From assembly GCA_002310015.1 (NCBI GenBank), contig DBYQ01000032.1, forward strand, positions 1-9,988: 9,988 nt of DNA, read 5' to 3'. Below the pieces are notes generated by a model. The model was not told the DNA's origin, did no database searches, and saw nothing but the letters and a program-made list of their open reading frames with translations. Origin of the DNA: Bacteroidales bacterium UBA1182. GTDB lineage: Bacteria; Bacteroidota; Bacteroidia; Bacteroidales; Bacteroidaceae. The position numbers were made by a program, and so were the translations under genes. Shown piece after piece: positions 5,627 to 9,988 of this stretch. Every line of letters starts with the position of its first letter. Within the stretch, counting starts at the first letter, position 1.

Positions 5627-7120
5627 TTATTGCTTCTTGTAAATCACATCATAATCATAATACTTCTCCGGAGTGCGCTCAGCAAATACGCTGTACGCAG
5701 CAGGCGGTGTTACTACGCAATCCCAAGGATTCTTGTGGTTATCATCACCTATCGGGGCAAACGCATTTACATATAAAGTGGGATCTGCAGTGAATTTAAC
5801 TGTACTTGCATCCAGGTACGGCTTAAGAGTCTCACGATCAATGGCATTCACATTATAGTAGTTCCATATCTCAAATGTCAAACCATCATGATATTTGTTG
5901 TTAAGATACTCCTGCAATCCTGCCGTCATTCCATGAGTTGTAATACGGATACCATTTGCCTCAAATGCAACGGTTGCGCTTACCTCATAAACATCACTGG
6001 TTTCTGAGTTTACAATCTCAAATGTCTCTGTGCTCGGCTGCGGAATGTACTTCAGCAAATCTAGTGCATGTGAAATCACCAGATTCATGTCATCAACATC
6101 GCAATAGTAATTCTGGCTGACAGGAATGAATATCTCAACATCTGTCACAGCACGTACATGAATGCTCAACTTGGTGTGGATCCAGTCACCCTCCTCATGC
6201 TTGTCATTCACAGAAAGATTAACCTCAACATGATCCGTGGCATAGAAATCCAGAGTATCGGGTTCAATGTCACCACCTTCACCACCGCCATCATCCGGAT
6301 CAGTTATTTCAGATCCGTCAGCAGGAATTATCTTGATTACCCAGTCATTATAAACGCCGTCACCCTGAAAATCCATCTGACCATTGTCATACTTCTTTGT
6401 AGCATAGTCAAAGCACAGGTAGAGATTTTTCTTGCCGGCATACTCAATTACGTAGAAACGGTAATGGTCATCCTGTTTCAAGGTTGCGTATGAATCACGA
6501 TAACGCGGACTTACCAACGGTATGTCAACACAAAGTGCACGGGGGCCGTAATGAGCATTATAGTCAGAAATATGGGTACCGTTAAACTCCAGATAATCCA
6601 TTTGGTTGCCACCGGTAACCTCTTGTGTATGATGTACAGAAGCGCCATTCATGAACTTAAGTTGGTAATTATCATACGATGAACCAACATTCTGGATAAA
6701 ATATCTGGTCAGGTTACAAGTAGTGCCTCCTTCATTTGGATGGTTAGCCAGATATGACATCACAGCCTCATACTCAGCTTGTGAAACCTGTTCATTACGG
6801 TCAGTCGATTTTTCCGGAGCGTTGTCAAAGTATTGGTAAAGAATCGGGTATTGGTTCTGCATCCACTCGCTTTTTCCTCCACCATAATCCTGAATCTTGA
6901 AATAGTTTACATTTACACTGACATCACCCTTAGTTCTGGCAAATGTTGTAGATAGTACCTCACTTCCTGAATACAGCCTGAAATCAGGTGTTTTTGCCAA
7001 TTGTACTTCCAGTGGTGAGGCATCGCTGGATTTAAATACATCTGAGTTGTCACATGAAGACAAAACTCCAGAAAATAGTATAGCCATAGCGGCTACACCA
7101 ATAGCATAGTCCTTTCTCAT
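5627..7120 (-). CDS. Surface-type lipoprotein with an LruC/DUF4114-like acidic motif, function unknown
   Basis: The 497-residue protein has a lipoprotein signal peptide: MRKD, a hydrophobic stretch 6-20, and lipobox LSSC with the lipidated Cys at 23. The mature N terminus, C-D-N-S-D, is acidic, which in Bacteroidetes often accompanies export to the cell surface. Two parts flank a Gly/Asp/Glu-rich linker (about 269-288). The first, about 35-268, ends in YLCFDYATKKYDNGQMDF and GDGVYNDWVIKI, resembling the acidic D-x-D-x-N-D segment of LruC/DUF4114-like proteins. The second, about 289-497, is beta-rich with no motif I know. The resemblance is partial and no function should be assumed. It reads as the downstream neighbour of kdsA but is separated by 113 bp carrying a long inverted repeat and a promoter-like site, so it is probably its own unit. 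Its AT-rich flanks and aromatic/Asn-rich composition differ from the housekeeping genes nearby. Confidence 0.75.
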   Translation of the reverse strand: MRKDYAIGVAAMAILFSGVLSSCDNSDVFKSSDASPLEVQLAKTPDFRLYSGSEVLSTTFARTKGDVSVNVNYFKIQDYGGGKSEWMQNQYPILYQYFDNAPEKSTDRNEQVSQAEYEAVMSYLANHPNEGGTTCNLTRYFIQNVGSSYDNYQLKFMNGASVHHTQEVTGGNQMDYLEFNGTHISDYNAHYGPRALCVDIPLVSPRYRDSYATLKQDDHYRFYVIEYAGKKNLYLCFDYATKKYDNGQMDFQGDGVYNDWVIKIIPADGSEITDPDDGGGEGGDIEPDTLDFYATDHVEVNLSVNDKHEEGDWIHTKLSIHVRAVTDVEIFIPVSQNYYCDVDDMNLVISHALDLLKYIPQPSTETFEIVNSETSDVYEVSATVAFEANGIRITTHGMTAGLQEYLNNKYHDGLTFEIWNYYNVNAIDRETLKPYLDASTVKFTADPTLYVNAFAPIGDDNHKNPWDCVVTPPAAYSVFAERTPEKYYDYDVIYKKQ

Positions 7121-7123
7121 AAA

Positions 7124-7217
7124 TTAAATAAATAGTCCTTTTTATATTTTGGTAATAATAGCTTACCTTTCCTATAAAGTTAAACACACCAAAATATAAA
7201 ACATACTATTTATTTAA
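7124..7217. repeat. Two-part 94-bp inverted repeat upstream of the lipoprotein gene
   Basis: TTAAATAAATAGT (7124-7136) is the exact reverse complement of 7205-7217, and TTTATATTTTGGT (7141-7153) is the exact reverse complement of 7188-7200. The two blocks are separated on each side by 4 nt (CCTT, ACAT), one of which also pairs. The loop is 34 nt. The left end lies 3 bp from the lipoprotein start codon. Confidence 0.85.
7175..7205 (-). promoter_or_regulatory. Candidate promoter for the lipoprotein gene
   Basis: On the minus strand TATG (7205-7202), a 19-nt spacer and TAACTTTA (7182-7175) are each one base from TTTG and TAnnTTTG. Initiation near 7168 would lie within the loop of the inverted repeat, about 48 nt before the ATG at 7120. 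Confidence 0.4.
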
Positions 7218-7233
7218 AAAAAAGCAAAATAAA

Positions 7234-8025
7234 TCAAAGAGCCTTACGTATTTGAACCAATTTGCTAAGCAGACTTTCCAATTTGTCAAGTTGAAGCATA
7301 TTTGCGCCATCACTCTTGGCTTGAGCAGGATTTTCATGTGTTTCCATAAAGAGGCCGTCTGCCCCTACTGCCACAGCCGCCTTTGAGATAGTCTCAATAA
7401 GTTCAGGCTGTCCGCCGGTTACGCCGCTTGTCTGATTGGGACGCTGCAATGAATGAGTGCAATCCACTACCACCGGGAAGCCAAATTTCTGCATCTCAGG
7501 AATACCGCGGAAATCAACCACCAGATCCTGATAGCCGAATGTAGTGCCGCGCTCGGTAAGCATGATGTTCCTGTTTCCGGCATCAACCACCTTCTGGGCT
7601 GCGAATTGCATGGCATCGGGGGCAAGAAACTGCCCCTTCTTGATATTTACCGTCTTGCCGGTACGGGCAGCAGCCACCAACAGGTCGGTCTGACGGCACA
7701 GGAATGCAGGTATCTGCAGGATATCAACATACGCGGCTGCCATCTCGGCATCCTCCTCCTTATGTATATCGGTAACTACTGGAATACCGAACTCACTACG
7801 TACGCGGGCCAGTATCTTGAGTGCCTTCTCGTCACCTATTCCGGTAAATGAATCAATGCGTGAACGGTTGGCTTTCTTAAAAGAGCCCTTGAAAGCGTAT
7901 GGTATGCCAAGACGTGAAGTAATATCAACACACTTCTCTGCAATACGCATTGCCATCTCCTCACCCTCAATCACACAGGGGCCGGCCAGCAGAAAGAAAT
8001 TATCCGATTTTTCAAACAGTGCCAT
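7234..8025 (-). CDS. kdsA: 3-deoxy-D-manno-octulosonate 8-phosphate synthase, metal-dependent type
   Basis: KDO-8-P synthase condenses phosphoenolpyruvate with arabinose 5-phosphate, the committed step to Kdo of the LPS inner core, in the cytoplasm. The 263-residue product is collinear with the family: AGPCVIE (14-20), GSFKKANRS (47-55), DIHKEED (86-92), IPAFLCRQTDLL (105-116), VNIKKGQFLAP (126-136), ERGTTFGY (158-165), THSLQ (190-194) and METHENPAQAKSDG (227-240). The four metal ligands known from the Aquifex enzyme (Cys11, His185, Glu222, Asp233) fall at Cys17, His191, Glu228 and Asp239, each shifted by exactly six. This places it in the metal-dependent class rather than the E. coli type, which has Asn in place of the Cys. 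Its start is one base after the stop of the lipid kinase gene (TAATATG), so translation is probably coupled. It is the last gene of the miaA cluster. Confidence 0.97.
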   Translation of the reverse strand: MALFEKSDNFFLLAGPCVIEGEEMAMRIAEKCVDITSRLGIPYAFKGSFKKANRSRIDSFTGIGDEKALKILARVRSEFGIPVVTDIHKEEDAEMAAAYVDILQIPAFLCRQTDLLVAAARTGKTVNIKKGQFLAPDAMQFAAQKVVDAGNRNIMLTERGTTFGYQDLVVDFRGIPEMQKFGFPVVVDCTHSLQRPNQTSGVTGGQPELIETISKAAVAVGADGLFMETHENPAQAKSDGANMLQLDKLESLLSKLVQIRKAL

Positions 8026-8026
8026 A

Positions 8027-8950
8027 TTATCCGGGAATTATAAAGTTGATAACTGCAGGCTCAAGAGATACCTTGAGCGGAAATGTATGGTTAAGAGTAC
8101 GGCCATCAATGCAGGTCAAGGTGCCGTCAGCATCCAGAATCTCGATCTGCTTGGTACGGTACGGGCGTACCTGCTCGTGGTTTAAGAACTGGTTATGCAG
8201 AATCATGTAGAGTCCGCGGACGGTCTGCCAGAACTTAGGCCTATAGACTACAGACATATCCAGCCACCCATTGTAAGGAACTGCACTCGGAGTCATACCG
8301 TAACCGCGTGAGTTACCTATACAGAGAGTCATGATCTTATCGTTTATCTCCTCACTGTTTACCTTTATGCGCATCTTGTACTGTTTGCGCTCCTTAAACA
8401 GGCTGAATATGGCCAGCAGATATGCAGGGTTCTTCTTACCGAACCGTTTGCAAATATCGGAAAGACGTATTGCCTGGGCGCCCAGACCTATATTTACTGA
8501 CATAAGGAAGTAGCGGACACGCTCCAGACCGTTCTCCTGATAAGAACAGTAGCCCACATCTATCTTCTTGGTCTTGGCCTCAATGATACTGTGGATGGCT
8601 TTCTTGTAGTTATCCACCTCAAGCCCCCAGTAACTTGCAAAGTCATTACCAATACCATTGGGCACTATGCCTAAAGTCAGGTTCTGCCTGATCTCACGGG
8701 GTGAGAACATTATTGCATTGATGGCATCGTTCAGGGCCTCATCACCTCCCACAACTACAATGATCTGATGCCCGCTGTCTATAAGCATACGTGTTATACG
8801 CTCAATGGAGCCCTCGCCCCCTGACTGCACAACGTCATACTTGACCTTACGGAACTCCAGATATTCCCTTATCTGATTCCACCTCTTAAGCGAGTTGCTG
8901 ACACCTGCTCTGGGAACGTAAACTATTCCCCACCTATCGTCATCAGTCAT
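8027..8950 (-). CDS. DagK/YegS/LCB5-family lipid kinase-like protein with altered nucleotide motif
   Basis: The 307-residue cytoplasmic protein has the layout of the diacylglycerol/sphingosine kinase catalytic family. It contains an N-terminal Y-V-P-R-A-G (11-16, usual N-P-x-A-G), VVVGGDEALNDAIN (65-78), GIVPNGIGNDFASYWG (94-109), KIDVG (129-133), SVNIGLGA (151-158), GNSRGYGMTPSAVPYNGWLDM (first part 212-220) and a C-terminal DADGTLTCIDGR (273-284, usual V.IDGE). The hallmark GGDGT loop that contacts ATP is GGDEA here, and the usual DGxLD is NGWLD, so either the nucleotide is held differently or the protein has lost activity. The rest of the fold appears intact. It lies 4 bp after miaA and 1 bp before kdsA, in the middle of the operon. 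Membrane lipid turnover or a sugar-lipid role next to Kdo synthesis is plausible but inferred. Confidence 0.85.
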   Translation of the reverse strand: MTDDDRWGIVYVPRAGVSNSLKRWNQIREYLEFRKVKYDVVQSGGEGSIERITRMLIDSGHQIIVVVGGDEALNDAINAIMFSPREIRQNLTLGIVPNGIGNDFASYWGLEVDNYKKAIHSIIEAKTKKIDVGYCSYQENGLERVRYFLMSVNIGLGAQAIRLSDICKRFGKKNPAYLLAIFSLFKERKQYKMRIKVNSEEINDKIMTLCIGNSRGYGMTPSAVPYNGWLDMSVVYRPKFWQTVRGLYMILHNQFLNHEQVRPYRTKQIEILDADGTLTCIDGRTLNHTFPLKVSLEPAVINFIIPG

Positions 8951-8954
8951 ATTA

Positions 8955-9872
8955 TCATTTTCCCATTAGTTCTACAATACGGTCCACCTTCTTTTCCATG
9001 GGCCACTCAAACGGTATCCACTCTATCTTGATTCCCCTGCGCTCCATTCCGCGAAACCAGGTCATCTGACGCTTGGCGAACTGATGTATCGCCACCTCCA
9101 GTTCCTGCAACAGATACCTGTATTCAAGCTGTCCCGTAACATACAGGGTGACATACTTGTATTCAAGCCCGTAATAGATAAGGTCATCGGCCGATATCCC
9201 TCTGTCAAGCAAGCCCTTGACCTCATCAATCATACCCTCGTTAAGACGTTTCTCCAAGCGGCTGCTAATGAGTTCACGCCTCATGTCACGGCTTATGTCA
9301 ACACCTATGTTAAGACTCTTCAAAGAAGGGAACCCACCCGCCTCAACAGGCGTATTGCGGTAGCACTCCTCTATCTCTATGGCACGTATGGCGCGCTTGC
9401 AGGTATCGACATCAGTAGTGTTATGCAGGGTCTTGTAACCCTTGAGTATCTCAGTAAGCTCAGCAAGAGTCTTGCCCTCGAGCGAACGGCGCAACTCCGG
9501 ATTCTCAGGAACAGGAATGAGCCTGTATCCGCGCAATACAGATTCCAGATAAAGCCCCGTACCGCCACACATTACAGGCTGCGCGCCGCGCTCCGTCACG
9601 TCACGGTATGCCTTGAGGAAATCACCTTGGAACTCATACACATTATACTTGCTGCCCGGCTCCGCTATATCAATAAGGTGATACGGAACAATCCTGTCAC
9701 CCACCCTGTAATCAGCCAGATCCTTGCCTGTACCTATATCCATGCCCCGATATACCTGGCGGCTGTCAGCGCTCAGTATCTCACCGCCTATACGGTCAGC
9801 CAGCGCCACTGCCAGACGCGTCTTGCCGCACGCCGTAGGCCCAAGTATGGTTATAAGGTCATAGTTCTGCAT
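8955..9872 (-). CDS. miaA: tRNA dimethylallyltransferase (MiaA family)
   Basis: MiaA transfers the dimethylallyl group of DMAPP to N6 of A37 in tRNAs reading UNN codons. The 305-residue product shows the P-loop GPTACGKT (11-18), the catalytic Asp in SADSRQVYRGMDIGTGK (34-50, D36), HLIDI (65-69), GGTGLY (103-108) with the conserved Thr105, RLEKRLNEGMIDEV (205-218), and the basic AKRQMTWFRGMERRG segment (266-280). Some usual signatures are altered: GTGK for GTAK, GLEYKY (235-240) for the common GYKE block, and AIHQFAKRQ for ATRQ.AKRQ. Bacteroidales genomes often carry two MiaA paralogues and this could be the more divergent one. It is the first gene of the tight miaA - kinase - kdsA operon. Its start lies 16 bp after the T-tract of the preceding gene's terminator, leaving no room for a promoter in between. 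Confidence 0.93.
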   Translation of the reverse strand: MQNYDLITILGPTACGKTRLAVALADRIGGEILSADSRQVYRGMDIGTGKDLADYRVGDRIVPYHLIDIAEPGSKYNVYEFQGDFLKAYRDVTERGAQPVMCGGTGLYLESVLRGYRLIPVPENPELRRSLEGKTLAELTEILKGYKTLHNTTDVDTCKRAIRAIEIEECYRNTPVEAGGFPSLKSLNIGVDISRDMRRELISSRLEKRLNEGMIDEVKGLLDRGISADDLIYYGLEYKYVTLYVTGQLEYRYLLQELEVAIHQFAKRQMTWFRGMERRGIKIEWIPFEWPMEKKVDRIVELMGK

Positions 9873-9888
9873 AGGTAAGTGCGAAGAT

Positions 9889-9920
9889 AAAAAAAAATCC
9901 CCGCATTTCTGCGAGGATTT
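9889..9920 (-). terminator. Intrinsic terminator of the upstream GAPDH-like gene
   Basis: On the minus strand AAATCCTCGCA (9920-9910) pairs with TGCGGGGATTT (9905-9895) around a GAAA tetraloop (9909-9906), with one U-G wobble, and runs into a nine-T tract (9897-9889). The wobble would be a C-A mismatch on the plus strand, so the direction is clear. Confidence 0.88.
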
Positions 9921-9939
9921 CTTTCTATAAAGTAATATT

Positions 9940-9947
9940 CAAAATTA
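9940..9947 (-). promoter_or_regulatory. Isolated -7-like box TAATTTTG
   Basis: An exact TAnnTTTG match sits across the stop codon of the upstream gene. The nearest TTTG (9976-9973) is 25 nt away, longer than the 19-21 nt of the other sites here. If active, it would drive miaA through the terminator hairpin at 9889-9920. Weakly supported. Confidence 0.22.
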
Positions 9948-9988
9948 CTTGGTGATAACGCGAGCCATTTCGCAAACCTTGTTGCTGT
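9945..9988 (-). CDS. C-terminal end of a probable glyceraldehyde-3-phosphate dehydrogenase
   Basis: Only the last codons are in the window: SNKVCEMARVITK then TAA, preceded by a codon ending in AC, compatible with Tyr. Type I GAPDH proteins end with WYDNE.GYSNKV, then a short helix, so YSNKV at this distance from the stop fits glycolytic GAPDH (gapA). Thirteen residues are too few for certainty. The gene has its own terminator just downstream and precedes miaA in the same direction. Confidence 0.6.
   Translation of the reverse strand, partial: SNKVCEMARVITK

Noticed and set aside
9084..9878. A 264-codon plus-strand open frame opposite miaA
   Set aside because: It is the antisense of a clear MiaA with all catalytic motifs; its product is Arg/Leu/Tyr-rich, with no known domain and no promoter. 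It is a shadow of the codon pattern.
1..9988. CRISPR arrays, insertion sequences, integrase sites, tRNA genes
   Set aside because: No regularly spaced direct repeats, transposase or integrase frames, or tRNA cloverleaf seen on either strand. The only long inverted repeats are the terminators, the RNA candidate and the 7124-7217 element.

Overview
The window looks like the chromosome of a member of the Bacteroidales, most likely Prevotella, Bacteroides or a close relative. Three things point there: promoter-like sites of the Bacteroidetes type (TTTG, a 19-21 nt spacer, then TAnnTTTG); starts without strong Shine-Dalgarno sequences; and family variants typical of the phylum, such as an RGGHSH cupin fused to an acyltransferase-like half, a lipobox protein with acidic residues after the Cys, and the miaA - lipid kinase - kdsA cluster. 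Identification is by reading the translations; no search was run.

Layout, left to right. Positions 1-1242 (+) hold the 3' part of a nucleotide-sugar 3,4-ketoisomerase-like cupin fused to a FemAB/GNAT-like region. It converges on a bile acid:sodium symporter family (BASS) transporter (1277-2122, -), with a perfect palindromic terminator between. A 135-bp divergent spacer with two opposed promoter-like sites leads to a secreted protein with an N-terminal carboxypeptidase-regulatory-like beta domain (2258-3259, +). The next 301 bp have no protein gene. They contain a compact structured RNA candidate (3266-3422), a near-consensus promoter and a structured leader for rplU (bL21). rplU, rpmA (bL27), a terminator and serS follow on the + strand.

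After a strong bidirectional terminator (about 5580-5608) the rest is on the - strand. In transcription order it is: the last codons of a probable GAPDH gene (from 9988), its terminator, miaA, a lipid-kinase-family gene, kdsA, and then a surface-type lipoprotein gene (5627-7120) behind a long AT-rich inverted repeat. miaA, the kinase and kdsA are separated by 4 and 1 bp and are almost certainly one operon, joining tRNA modification, lipid metabolism and Kdo synthesis for the LPS core.

Most of the window is ordinary housekeeping sequence. The parts worth a second look are the RNA candidate upstream of rplU (possibly 6S RNA, possibly something undescribed), the 94-bp two-part inverted repeat before the lipoprotein gene, the kinase with GGDEA in place of GGDGT, and the ketoisomerase-acyltransferase fusion. 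I see no CRISPR array, insertion sequence, integrase, toxin-antitoxin pair or defence system.
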